43,098 bases of DNA from an uncultured Collinsella sp. (GTDB lineage: Bacteria; Actinomycetota; Coriobacteriia; Coriobacteriales; Coriobacteriaceae). The translations under genes were made by a program, and so were the position numbers. Numbering within the stretch: the first letter of the stretch is position 1; the number at the start of each line of letters is the position of its first letter. Of this stretch, positions 1 to 7,208 are shown piece by piece. The notes below the pieces were generated by a model. It made no database searches and had not been told where the DNA came from. It saw only the letters and a list, made by a program, of their open reading frames with translations. The stretch is from the NCBI GenBank assembly GCA_958436995.1, contig CAUBMI010000009.1, forward strand, positions 1 through 43,098, written 5' to 3'.

Positions 1-50
1 TCTGACTACGAATCAGAACGTCATAGGTTCGAATCCTATACGCCGCACCA
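1..50 (+). tRNA. tRNA-Arg(ACG), 3' part only
   Basis: These 50 bases are identical to positions 426-475, the 3' two thirds of the complete tRNA-Arg downstream. They hold the anticodon arm (loop CTACGAA, anticodon ACG), the variable loop, the T arm with TTCGAAT, the acceptor 3' strand and an encoded CCA. The 5' end lies outside the window, so this is a truncation by the window edge and not a broken gene. The two tRNA genes appear to be tandem duplicates with similar downstream sequence. Confidence 0.93.
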
Positions 51-60
51 ATTGAGTTTT

Positions 61-84
61 AAGCCTCCGGAAACGGGGGCTTTT
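61..84 (+). terminator. Intrinsic terminator of the first tRNA-Arg
   Basis: The stem is AAGCCTCCG/CGGGGGCTT (61-69 with 74-82, one G-T pair) with a GAAA loop, followed by TTTTCC. It lies 10 nt after the tRNA CCA end. Confidence 0.85.
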
Positions 85-105
85 CCTTTACGGGGGCATT
101 GCGGA

Positions 106-240
106 GATTCGAACCTCGTTCGAGGCGCGAGCGTCAAGAAAACGCGGAGCGTTTTTAGCGAGCGGGCGAGTCCGCCGGCAGGCGGGCGAAGCCGGTGCGG
201 ATCCGCGCAGCGGATGCGCGGAATCCTATACGCCGCACCA
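106..240 (+). repeat. tRNA-linked folded repeat, copy 1
   Basis: This GC-rich unit starts with GATTCGAACCTCG, an inverted copy of a tRNA T arm, and ends with an exact copy of the last 16-20 bases of the neighbouring tRNA-Arg including CCA (about 221-240). It is closely related to 531-665. Visible hairpins are CCTCG/CGAGG, AAAACGC/GCGTTTT with loop GGA, and ATCCGC/GCGGAT with loop GCA. The stem corresponding to CGCGGGC/GCCCGCG of copy 2 is weaker here. No open reading frame or promoter is evident. It could be a structured RNA, a decayed tRNA duplicate or the scar of an element that targeted the tRNA 3' end. Confidence 0.75.
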
Positions 241-249
241 ATTGGCTTT

Positions 250-275
250 AAAGCTCCCGGCGACGGGGGCTTTTC
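250..275 (+). terminator. Intrinsic terminator after repeat copy 1
   Basis: The stem is AAAGCTCCCG/CGGGGGCTTT (250-259 with 264-273, one T-G pair) with loop GCGA and then TTTTC. It follows the duplicated tRNA 3' end by 9 nt, the same arrangement as after the real tRNA genes. The sequence from about 276 to 357 is AT-richer and shows no gene. Confidence 0.8.
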
Positions 276-357
276 TTATATCGCGATGCGTCGAAGATCG
301 CGCCAAGCCCTCCAAATGATTAAAAATCAAATTCGATAACTTTTTTTGAAAAAATGC

Positions 358-386
358 TTGACCATTATTCAGTCCCTGTGCATAAT
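358..386 (+). promoter_or_regulatory. Promoter of the complete tRNA-Arg
   Basis: The -35 element TTGACC (358-363) and -10 element CATAAT (381-386) are separated by 17 nt. The predicted start is near 393, six bases before the mature tRNA. Confidence 0.75.
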
Positions 387-398
387 AATCAACAAGTC

Positions 399-475
399 GC
401 GGCGTTACCTCAGCTGGATAGAGGGTCTGACTACGAATCAGAACGTCATAGGTTCGAATCCTATACGCCGCACCA
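399..475 (+). tRNA. tRNA-Arg(ACG)
   Basis: This 77-nt tRNA gene has acceptor strands GCGGCGT and ACGCCGC, a D arm with CAGCTGGATAGAG, anticodon stem TCTGA/TCAGA around CTACGAA, a T arm AGGTTCGAATCCT and an encoded CCA. The anticodon ACG, normally modified to ICG, reads CGN arginine codons. A consensus-like promoter lies just upstream and a strong terminator just downstream, so it is probably transcribed alone. Confidence 0.97.
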
Positions 476-485
476 ATTGAAATTG

Positions 486-515
486 AAAGCCTCCGGCAAC
501 GGGGGCTTTTCTTTT
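486..515 (+). terminator. Intrinsic terminator of tRNA-Arg
   Basis: The stem is AAAGCCTCCG/CGGGGGCTTT (486-495 with 500-509) with loop GCAA, followed by TCTTTT. Confidence 0.88.
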
Positions 516-530
516 ATGGCAACACCGCAT

Positions 531-665
531 GGATTCGAACCTCGGTCGAGGCGCGGGCGTCAAGAAAACGCGGAGCGTTTTAGCCCGCGGGCGAGCGCGC
601 CGGCAGGCGGGCGAAGCCGGTGCGGATCCGCGCAGCGGATGCGCGGAATCCTATACGCCGCACCA
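531..665 (+). repeat. tRNA-linked folded repeat, copy 2
   Basis: This is the best preserved copy. GGATTC (531-536) pairs with GAATCC (646-651) and would close a junction of four hairpins: CCTCG/CGAGG (540-544 with 547-551); CGCGGGC/GCCCGCG (552-558 with 583-589) enclosing AAAACGC/GCGTTTT (565-571 with 575-581); CGCGCCGGC/GCCGGTGCG (596-604 with 616-624, one wobble); and ATCCGC/GCGGAT (626-631 with 635-640). The 3' end repeats the tRNA-Arg acceptor end with CCA. The repeat sits after a terminator, so expression would need readthrough or its own promoter. A structured RNA is possible; a tRNA-targeting element scar is the main alternative. Confidence 0.78.
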
Positions 666-674
666 TTTGAGATT

Positions 675-705
675 AAAGCTCCCGGCAACGGGGGCTTTTC
701 TTTTA
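675..705 (+). terminator. Intrinsic terminator after repeat copy 2
   Basis: The stem is AAAGCTCCCG/CGGGGGCTTT (675-684 with 689-698) with loop GCAA and then a TTTTCTTTT tail. Confidence 0.82.
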
Positions 706-720
706 CGTAAACACCGCATT

Positions 721-758
721 GATTCGAACCTCGGTCGAGGCGCGGGCGTAAAGCGGAC
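721..758 (+). repeat. tRNA-linked folded repeat, copy 3 (5' fragment)
   Basis: GATTCGAACCTCGG followed by TCGAGGCGCGGGCGT repeats the first 30 or so bases of copy 2, including the CCTCG/CGAGG hairpin, and then diverges. No tRNA 3' end follows. It is a truncated third copy in the tandem series. Confidence 0.7.
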
Positions 759-850
759 GATTTCCTGTCGACTCGTGTAAGATTCCGAGTAGATGTCGCG
801 ACTTATTCGCGACCACTCCTTCTTCAAGCGACCGATCAGGGTGATATTCC

Positions 851-3292
851 GTGGCAGAGCGTCCGACATACAAGCTCAGGTTTCTCGATCCCAAGAAGCG
901 CTTTCCGGCGATGCCCGAGCAGCCTGCGGGACGCTCATATGGCGTGGTCTGGAAACTCTTTGGCGAGGATCAGCATGAATCTTGTTATGTCGTCGAATTC
1001 GTTGGCAAAAGCCATGTGTCGCTTTTGGGCTACGTAAGCGTTTCGGGCGAGGTGTACAAGGTGGACCGCCCCGTCAGCGAGGCTCCGCTGCCCAACGATC
1101 CCGACATGGAACTGGTCCTTGACGAGTCGGACTCCGGTATTGGTGAGATTATGGTGAGGGGAGCAAACGGCACGATGCGCGCGTGCGCGCGAACCGTCGG
1201 CTCTCCCGAAGGTCCCATGCGCGAGCAGTCCGATCACGAGACATGGAATTCGACCCGCTCCCTTCCTTACGGTGAGTTCATGGCATCGATGTTCCTGCGC
1301 TACGTGATATTCGCTGACTCCGAAAATACCATTGCGAGCACGGCGGACGCCGACGGACTCGACGAGGGTATGCAAAACGTTGTCGACAAGATCAAGCTCG
1401 TAAAGCTGCCCGAGCCGGTCGAGGTGTTTTTGGGCTTTAACACGACACCGCTACCTGACGCTATCGAGACGCTGCTCTACCGCGTTGACCATGCCGAGAA
1501 TCCGAGCGGTATCGAGCGCTATGCCGCCGCCCTTATGAGTGAAATTGACTTGCCTCGCTTGCGCACCATCGCCGCTAAGTCCGAGATGAGCCTGGCTCGC
1601 ATCGATCGCTCAAAGCTTTTCTATCTCAATTTTGATCGCAGCCTGCTGGACCAGGACGAGATTGACATGCTGCTTGCCATCGAGTGCCGTCTTAACCGTC
1701 TCTCCGGCATCCTTGAGCACATCGGGGCCGGATTGGTCCCTGCGGCATCCTCGCCGAGCCTTGAGGGCTGCGCGCTCTTTGATGCGTGGCATATCGCCAA
1801 GACGACCAACGATGTTCCCCGACTGCTTGATACGGCCTCGAGCGATAACCCGTGGGGCAAACCGGGTACGGTGGCTTGCCAGCCGGGCGGTGAGTGGGAT
1901 GTGCGTACCCGCTTCGCGCGTATTGTCGAGGCGCTTAACGTGGTCACGCGGCTCGACTATACCTATCGGGCAAACGTTGCCGAGGGGATTATGCTCGTTC
2001 GGTTTGGGCAGTCTGTCGTTGATGCCATGCCGCAACGTGAATACGACGCTCAAGATGACGCCTGGCACGAGCTGGACGAGGACACGCGCACGATCTGGGC
2101 CGCGGAGCACGATGCGCGCGTGGCGCTCACGCTTGCGGCAGCGTGTTTTGCCGCGGGCACCTGCATCACGCGCTGCTATGTGCAGATTGCTGCTCCCGAC
2201 AGTGAGCAGGGCGAGTGCGTTGTCGCAACGTATTTCTTTGGGCGCGCGGCCTATCTGGCCGATTGCGTGCCTGTCGCCAAGGATCTTGAGAGCATGGACA
2301 TGGACGATATGCCGTGCAAGCGTGTGCTTGAGGCGTATGAGTCAACCGCTCCGGAGACGATTGAGCCGGCGGAGGTTCATGCTCGTCCGCGTGATGACCA
2401 TCGCACGCTGCCGCCGGCGCTGCGCGATCTGCTGCTTGCCGATACGGCTGACGAGTTGGAGGTCATGGAAGAGGACGATGACCCATACGTGGCCCGTGTT
2501 GTTGAATTGCGCGAGCAGGCAAAAGTCGACCGTACAGGTGCTTTTGAAGGTTTTTCCCGTCTTGTCGAGGAGTTGGAGGCTAAGTGCGCCGTCGCCGAGC
2601 TTTTGGCGACAGGTCCGGTTCAAACGCAGTTTTGTGATAACCAGCTGGTACGCATGGTGCTACCGGTGTTGGAAGAAGACCGCTCTGTGCGAATCCTTCG
2701 TGCGCCCGATGCGCTGTACTTTGCCCAGCACGAGATTTGCAGCTTTTACGCCGAGCAAGAGGACTTTGAACGAGCGCTGCCCGAGGTGCGCCATCTTTAC
2801 GATCTGGCGCGCTCGTCCATGCAATCGCACTTTGCGCTCATCAACGTGCTTGCGCGTCTGGAGCGCTTTGACGAGATTATCGAGGTGGCGCGCCACGGCC
2901 TACGTATTGCCAGCGATCGTTCTGCAATCGGCTACCTGTTCTATCGCTTGGCGTTTGCCTATTGGAATTGCGATCAGCTCGACCTGGCGCTGGCTTGCTA
3001 CCGTCTGGTGCCGCGCGGCGAGGAGTCGGGCAGCAGCGCGCTGGAAGAAATGCAGGGTCTTATGAACGAGATGGGCGTCAGCGAGCCTCCGACGTTCGAG
3101 GAAGCGGTCGAGACCATCCGCAAGGCTGGACTCGAGCTGCCGCCAGTGCCCGCCGTGACGAATCAGCTTGCCGATGCCGCTGTGCAACTGGTCGACAACG
3201 GTTTCTTTTTCCTGGCACGCGGTTGCATCTTCCAAATGTGGCGCACCATGGGCAATGACGAGCTCGGCTCTCTCAACCGCTCGCTGGGGTAG
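851..3292 (+). CDS. TPR-containing protein of unknown function
   Basis: The product has 813 residues and begins with GTG at 851, preceded by AGGGTGA about 8 nt upstream. I do not recognise a named family for the first 550 residues, which are soluble, acidic and carry no signal peptide or membrane segment. Around residues 610-730 the pattern changes to helical pairs typical of tetratricopeptide repeats, for example FYAEQEDFERALPEV, INVLARLERFDEIIEVARHG and LAFAYWNCDQLDLALACYR. TPR domains generally serve protein-protein contacts, so a cytoplasmic scaffold or regulatory role is plausible but not shown. It stands alone between tRNA genes. The reading frame is intact and its codon use matches its neighbours. 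Confidence 0.85.
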   Translation: MAERPTYKLRFLDPKKRFPAMPEQPAGRSYGVVWKLFGEDQHESCYVVEFVGKSHVSLLGYVSVSGEVYKVDRPVSEAPLPNDPDMELVLDESDSGIGEIMVRGANGTMRACARTVGSPEGPMREQSDHETWNSTRSLPYGEFMASMFLRYVIFADSENTIASTADADGLDEGMQNVVDKIKLVKLPEPVEVFLGFNTTPLPDAIETLLYRVDHAENPSGIERYAAALMSEIDLPRLRTIAAKSEMSLARIDRSKLFYLNFDRSLLDQDEIDMLLAIECRLNRLSGILEHIGAGLVPAASSPSLEGCALFDAWHIAKTTNDVPRLLDTASSDNPWGKPGTVACQPGGEWDVRTRFARIVEALNVVTRLDYTYRANVAEGIMLVRFGQSVVDAMPQREYDAQDDAWHELDEDTRTIWAAEHDARVALTLAAACFAAGTCITRCYVQIAAPDSEQGECVVATYFFGRAAYLADCVPVAKDLESMDMDDMPCKRVLEAYESTAPETIEPAEVHARPRDDHRTLPPALRDLLLADTADELEVMEEDDDPYVARVVELREQAKVDRTGAFEGFSRLVEELEAKCAVAELLATGPVQTQFCDNQLVRMVLPVLEEDRSVRILRAPDALYFAQHEICSFYAEQEDFERALPEVRHLYDLARSSMQSHFALINVLARLERFDEIIEVARHGLRIASDRSAIGYLFYRLAFAYWNCDQLDLALACYRLVPRGEESGSSALEEMQGLMNEMGVSEPPTFEEAVETIRKAGLELPPVPAVTNQLADAAVQLVDNGFFFLARGCIFQMWRTMGNDELGSLNRSLG

Positions 3293-3341
3293 GCGAAGCT
3301 TTCAAGGAGGAAAGGCTGCTAGGCAATTAGAAAAATTCCTC

Positions 3342-3370
3342 TTGCTCATCCTTGGCTGTTTGGTTACTAT
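3342..3370 (+). promoter_or_regulatory. Promoter of tRNA-Ser
   Basis: TTGCTC (3342-3347) and TACTAT (3365-3370) are spaced by 17 nt. The mature tRNA begins 15 nt after the -10 element. Confidence 0.7.
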
Positions 3371-3384
3371 AGAACGGCTGTTAC

Positions 3385-3475
3385 GGAGAGCTGACCGAGA
3401 GGCCGAAGGTGCTCGCCTGCTAAGCGAGTATGCCCCAAAAGGGCATCTGGGGTTCGAATCCCCAGCTCTCCGCCA
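3385..3475 (+). tRNA. tRNA-Ser(GCT)
   Basis: This 91-nt class II tRNA has acceptor strands GGAGAGC and GCTCTCC, anticodon stem CTCGC/GCGAG around CTGCTAA (anticodon GCT, reading AGC and AGU), a long variable arm (TGCCC/GGGCA) typical of serine tRNAs, T arm TGGGGTTCGAATCCCCA, discriminator G and an encoded CCA. Confidence 0.97.
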
Positions 3476-3488
3476 GTACGAATTTGAA

Positions 3489-3515
3489 GAAGGGTCCCAT
3501 TGGGGGCCTTTTTTT
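3489..3515 (+). terminator. Intrinsic terminator of tRNA-Ser
   Basis: AAGGGTCCC pairs imperfectly with GGGGGCCTT across an ATT loop and is followed by seven T residues. Confidence 0.8.
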
Positions 3516-3533
3516 AATTAGAAGGATGTTAAC

Positions 3534-3549
3534 TGGGGATTCGAACCCT
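3534..3549 (+). repeat. Inverted T-arm copy downstream of tRNA-Ser
   Basis: GGGGATTCGAACCC is the reverse complement of 14 bases of the tRNA-Ser T arm (GGGTTCGAATCCCC). It lies about 20 nt beyond the tRNA terminator. The same relation exists downstream of the tRNA-Arg genes. Confidence 0.6.
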
Positions 3550-3550
3550 C

Positions 3551-3583
3551 AAAAAAGGAGGCATCCTTTCGGACGCCTCCTTT
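3551..3583 (-). terminator. Intrinsic terminator of the D,D-carboxypeptidase gene
   Basis: On the minus strand, GGAGGCGTCC pairs with GGATGCCTCC across a GAAA loop and is followed by TTTTTT (3551-3556). The hairpin starts 25 nt beyond the stop codon. Confidence 0.85.
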
Positions 3584-3607
3584 CAGCGAGTGTATTGTTC
3601 TTCGACC

Positions 3608-4948
3608 TTACACCTCGGGCGCCTTGGCGACGGTCTCGCTTTCTGCCGTGAGTGGGCGGTTGTCGATGCGGCGGCCCAGGCGGTCGAGCTTCACGAGTAG
3701 CCATTCAATGGGATTCGGCCCTGCCCCTTCCTCGTCGGCAACCAGGTCCATGACGGCGATCTTGGTGCCGTCCTGCTTGAGCGTGACGCTGCCCACCTTG
3801 TCGCCCACATGCACCGTGCCCGAAAGATCGTCGTAGCTAACCTTTTCGGTCACCTCGCCGGCAAGGGAAAACACGGTCGCTTGCGCCGTGGGATCGGCGA
3901 GTGTGGTGTCGATCGTCTTATCCGTCCAGTCGGTTTGACCAATGCGCGCCATAAGCGGGTTGCCGTTGGCGGTCTTTTCCTGTGTGTTGGCGATTGCGAC
4001 CGTCACCTTGTGACCGTAGTACCAATTGGCAAGGGTTGCGGTATCGGTAAAGCGCTGGTCGGTGGTGGTGGAGTTCAAAACGACGGTGTAGATCTCGTCG
4101 CCGTCGCGGTTGTAGGCGCTCGTAAAGCAATAGCCCGCGTCGTCGGTGGTGCCGGTCTTGCCGCCGATGTTGCCATCTTGGCCCAGCAAATAGTTATGCG
4201 TGTCCATGGAATGCGAATGGTCGGTGCCGTCGGCGCCCGTGACCTCGATCCAGGAATCCTCGCTCGCTACGACCTCGCGGATCGTGTCGTTTTTCATGGC
4301 CTCCTGCATCATCAGCGCTACGTCGTGTGCGGTTGAGTGCATATCGCCAGCCCACTCATCAAAGTCCAGACCATGCGGGTTTTCAAAAAGCGTACCGGTG
4401 CAGCCGAGCTTCTTAGCGCGCTCGTTCATGGCCTTCACAAAGGTTGCCTCGGCGTCTTTGGTTTTAGGGTCGATCTTCTTGCCCACATATTCGGCGAGCA
4501 CGACGGCGGCGTCGTTGCCCGAGGGAATCATCAGGCCGCGCAGTGCCTGCTCCACGGTAAGCTCGTCACCTTCGAGCAAGCCGGCGGTCGAATTACCCAC
4601 GGTGGCTGCGGCGTTGCTCACCGTGACCTTCTCGTCCATCTTGCAATTCTCGACGGTTAGGATTGCGGTCATGACCTTGGTGATCGAGGCGATTTTAACC
4701 TGCTCATCGGCGCCGCGCCCATAGTAGACGGTGCCGTCTTTGCCCATGACGAGCGCATTGGTCGCATCGATATCGGGCAGATTTTCGGCCGTGATGCCGC
4801 GCGCATCGGCGGTTTTGCCGCAAACATTGTCGGTCGTGAGTACTTGGGCGCCGGCGACGGTGGGCACGCCAGCGGCAAGGGCGATAGCGCAGACAAAGCC
4901 GGCGGCAAGCTGAGCTGAGCGCTTTGCAAAAGAGGTGAGGGACTTCAC
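3608..4948 (-). CDS. D-alanyl-D-alanine carboxypeptidase (S11 family, PBP5-like)
   Basis: The enzyme trims the terminal D-Ala from peptidoglycan pentapeptides outside the cell. All three penicillin-binding motifs are visible: SITK (S88 acylated, K91), SGN (143-145) and KTG (264-266). The C-terminal part looks like the PBP5 beta domain, and the last 40 residues hold an amphipathic stretch. I place the start at GTG 4948 because it gives a clean signal peptide (KSLTSFAKR, then a hydrophobic core, then VAGAQ). The frame stays open upstream to 5059 (ATG codons at 5017 and 5059), but a TATACT box near 4988 suggests those codons lie in or before the promoter. It is divergent from the VanRS-like pair, which may regulate it. 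Confidence 0.9.
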   Translation of the reverse strand: MKSLTSFAKRSAQLAAGFVCAIALAAGVPTVAGAQVLTTDNVCGKTADARGITAENLPDIDATNALVMGKDGTVYYGRGADEQVKIASITKVMTAILTVENCKMDEKVTVSNAAATVGNSTAGLLEGDELTVEQALRGLMIPSGNDAAVVLAEYVGKKIDPKTKDAEATFVKAMNERAKKLGCTGTLFENPHGLDFDEWAGDMHSTAHDVALMMQEAMKNDTIREVVASEDSWIEVTGADGTDHSHSMDTHNYLLGQDGNIGGKTGTTDDAGYCFTSAYNRDGDEIYTVVLNSTTTDQRFTDTATLANWYYGHKVTVAIANTQEKTANGNPLMARIGQTDWTDKTIDTTLADPTAQATVFSLAGEVTEKVSYDDLSGTVHVGDKVGSVTLKQDGTKIAVMDLVADEEGAGPNPIEWLLVKLDRLGRRIDNRPLTAESETVAKAPEV

Positions 4949-5145
4949 AGATTTCGCTTTCGACGGGATGGTCTCTTCTGGAACTAGAGTATATCGTTTG
5001 CCGGTGTCGGCGATCATCGCGTGCGTGCGTGGCCCACATCCGCGCCCGAACGGGCACAAGGGTGCTTAAGGCCGACTTAATCACCCACGCTTGTTGTGTG
5101 TGGCATGCGTCCCCTCGGGCATAATGGAGCGCGAGAGGAGCACGC

Positions 5146-5841
5146 ATGAACGAGTGCATTTTGGTAGTTGATGACGAAAAGGCCATCGCCGACTTGGTTG
5201 GTATCTACCTTACAAAAGAAGGCTTTGACGTACAGGTCGCCTATAGCGGGGCCGATGCTGCCAAGGCAATCTTGGAGCAGGAGTTCGATCTTGCGCTGCT
5301 GGATGTCATGCTGCCCGATATCGATGGGCTTGAGTTGCTGCGTACGATCCGTTCCAGCCATACCTATCCCGTGATCATGCTGACGGCGCGCGATGCCCAG
5401 CAAGACAAGATCGAGGGCCTTTCGCTTGGCGCGGACGATTACGTGGTTAAGCCGTTCCGTCCGCTTGAGCTCATCGCGCGCGTGCATGCTCAGCTTCGCC
5501 GCTACACCAGCTACGGTAGCCGTGCGCAGGCGGCCGAGTCGCCGACCATCCAGTTCGACGGCCTGGAGATCAACCGCGATGCCCGTTCCGTAACGGTGGA
5601 CGGTGCGCCGGTGCGCCTCACGCCCATCGAGTATTCCATCTTGCTGTATCTGGTCGAGCATCGCGGCAGTGTGGTGGCCGTGGAGGATCTGTTCCGCGCG
5701 GTGTGGAACGAGGATTTTATGCCCGGCTCCAACAATACGGTGATGGTGCACATTCGCCACCTGCGCGAAAAGATCGGTGACGACGCTCAAAAGCCGCGCT
5801 TTATCAAAAACGTCTGGGGCGTCGGCTACATAATCGAATAA
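5146..5841 (+). CDS. Response regulator, OmpR/PhoB family (VanR-like)
   Basis: The product has 231 residues. The N-terminal receiver domain has the acidic pair D9/D10, phosphoacceptor D53 (LLDVMLPD), T80 and K102 (VVKPF). The C-terminal winged-helix domain (about 130-231) ends NVWGVGYIIE as in this family. A GAGAGGAG Shine-Dalgarno precedes the ATG. It overlaps no gene and lies 25 nt before its partner kinase. The sequence is closest in feel to VanR-type regulators. With a D,D-carboxypeptidase divergent 200 nt away, control of cell-wall remodelling is a reasonable inference, although no D-Ala-D-Lac ligase genes are nearby and so this is not a vancomycin resistance cluster. Confidence 0.93.
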   Translation: MNECILVVDDEKAIADLVGIYLTKEGFDVQVAYSGADAAKAILEQEFDLALLDVMLPDIDGLELLRTIRSSHTYPVIMLTARDAQQDKIEGLSLGADDYVVKPFRPLELIARVHAQLRRYTSYGSRAQAAESPTIQFDGLEINRDARSVTVDGAPVRLTPIEYSILLYLVEHRGSVVAVEDLFRAVWNEDFMPGSNNTVMVHIRHLREKIGDDAQKPRFIKNVWGVGYIIE

Positions 5842-5866
5842 CGCCTTTGATGGTGGGGAAGTGGAT

Positions 5867-7105
5867 ATGACAAAAGACGATAGGCAGGCATTCGAGGTGC
5901 CCGATCGACTCTTTGAATACGTGAGGTCGGTCGTCGACAACCGCGCGCTTGCAACGGTGCTGCTCTTTTTGCTGAGCCTGCTGCTGATTGGCATCGATAA
6001 CATCGCTGGAATCTTGGCGGTGCTGCTTGTCGGCTTTTTGCTGATCGATCGATTCGAAATCGTGCGCCGCTGCGTGGTGATTGGCGGTGCCGCGTGGGCC
6101 ATGACGTTGGCGATTGGCGCCATGGCACTCGGCGGCATCGAAGGGCCGGTGCTGTTCGATGCCGGCTTTGTATTCAACATGCTTGGCTTTGTGCTGGCGC
6201 TTGCCGTGTGCGTGCTGTTCTTTTGCGGCCGCGCCCTGTACTACCAGGGCTATGAGCAGGGCGAGCAGCATGCCGATTGTGTGCTGGCCGCTCGTATTCA
6301 AGATCGCCTGATCGATCACCCCGACACCTGGGACAACATCGACGGCGACTTCCTGGAGGTCGAGGGCGCCCTTAACCGCGTGCGTGACCGTGAGCGCAAG
6401 GTGCAGCAAGCTCTGCGTGACGAGTCGCATCGCAAGGACGATTTGGTCACGTACTTGGCACATGACCTACGCACCCCGCTTGCCAGTGTGGTGGGCTATC
6501 TTTCGCTGCTGCAAGAGGCTCCTGAGCTGCCGGTTGAGCAACGTGCGCACTTTACGGGCGTGGCGCTCGACAAGGCGCACCGGCTCGATGCGCTCATCGA
6601 AGAGTTCTTCGATATCACGCGCTTTGACTTCCACGATATCGTGCTCACGCGCGGCTATGTTGATCTGGGGTTGCTGCTGGCTCAGGTGGCTGACGAGTTC
6701 TATCCCATCCTCAACGAGCAGCATAAGGAAGCCCAGGTTGATATTCGCGAGGACCTGACGGTGCTCGTGGATGGCGATAAGATGGCCCGCGTGTTTAACA
6801 ACATCATGAAAAACGCCGTCGCCTATAGCTATGAGGGCTCGACTATCACGATTGAGGCCAGGCGCCAAGACGATGGCGGCGTGCGCGTGCGCTTTATCAA
6901 TCAGGGCGATCCTATCCCTGCGGCTAAGCTCAAGGTGATCTTTGAGAAGTTCTATCGCCTGGATGCGGCGCGTGCGACCAATCGCGGTGGTGCCGGTTTG
7001 GGCCTTGCTATTGCCAAGGAGATCATCGCGGCACACGGCGGTACCGTTGCATGTGAATCGACGCCCGAACACACGATATTCACCATCGGGCTGCCCGCCG
7101 CATAG
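5867..7105 (+). CDS. Sensor histidine kinase (VanS-like)
   Basis: The product has 413 residues from ATG 5867, chosen over GTG 5861 because GGTGGGGAAG gives proper spacing to the ATG. The N-terminal 125 residues contain about four membrane segments with short loops, so there is little extracellular sensor domain and the signal may be sensed in the membrane. The dimerization domain carries AHDLRTPL (H199), followed by an N box (NNIMKNAVAYS), FEKFYRLD and a G box (GGAGLGLAIAKEI). It is the cognate partner of the regulator encoded just upstream, and its stop is followed by a separate promoter region for pstB. Confidence 0.93.
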   Translation: MTKDDRQAFEVPDRLFEYVRSVVDNRALATVLLFLLSLLLIGIDNIAGILAVLLVGFLLIDRFEIVRRCVVIGGAAWAMTLAIGAMALGGIEGPVLFDAGFVFNMLGFVLALAVCVLFFCGRALYYQGYEQGEQHADCVLAARIQDRLIDHPDTWDNIDGDFLEVEGALNRVRDRERKVQQALRDESHRKDDLVTYLAHDLRTPLASVVGYLSLLQEAPELPVEQRAHFTGVALDKAHRLDALIEEFFDITRFDFHDIVLTRGYVDLGLLLAQVADEFYPILNEQHKEAQVDIREDLTVLVDGDKMARVFNNIMKNAVAYSYEGSTITIEARRQDDGGVRVRFINQGDPIPAAKLKVIFEKFYRLDAARATNRGGAGLGLAIAKEIIAAHGGTVACESTPEHTIFTIGLPAA

Positions 7106-7126
7106 CTAGCGTGCCCTTACAAACAC

Positions 7127-7195
7127 TTGACAATGTGCTCACGTGCGTATGAGCCGCGATTCCTACTATCGATACTGCTGAATTGATATCGATAT
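7127..7195 (+). promoter_or_regulatory. pstB promoter region with paired palindromic sites
   Basis: TTGACA (7127-7132) is followed after 16 nt by TATGAG (7149-7154), a possible promoter. Two copies of the self-complementary octamer TATCGATA lie at 7167-7174 and 7187-7194, exactly 20 bp apart, directly before the Shine-Dalgarno. Same-face spacing suggests a regulator site. The resident PhoB-like protein is one candidate. Confidence 0.5.
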
Positions 7196-7208
7196 GGAGG
7201 TGTGCGGT

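Noticed and set aside
52..978. Short open frames in the tRNA-Arg region
   Set aside because: They run through tRNA genes, terminators and folded repeats. Their similarity to each other comes from the DNA repeat.
1632..3065. Long open frame overlapping the TPR gene in another frame
   Set aside because: It is rich in Arg, Ser and Cys as expected of an out-of-frame reading of GC-rich DNA, has no ribosome site and no recognisable domain. Frame 851-3292 has coherent repeats.
5146..7105. Vancomycin resistance cluster
   Set aside because: VanR- and VanS-like genes and a D,D-carboxypeptidase are present, but there is no D-Ala-D-Lac or D-Ala-D-Ser ligase, VanH or VanX gene.
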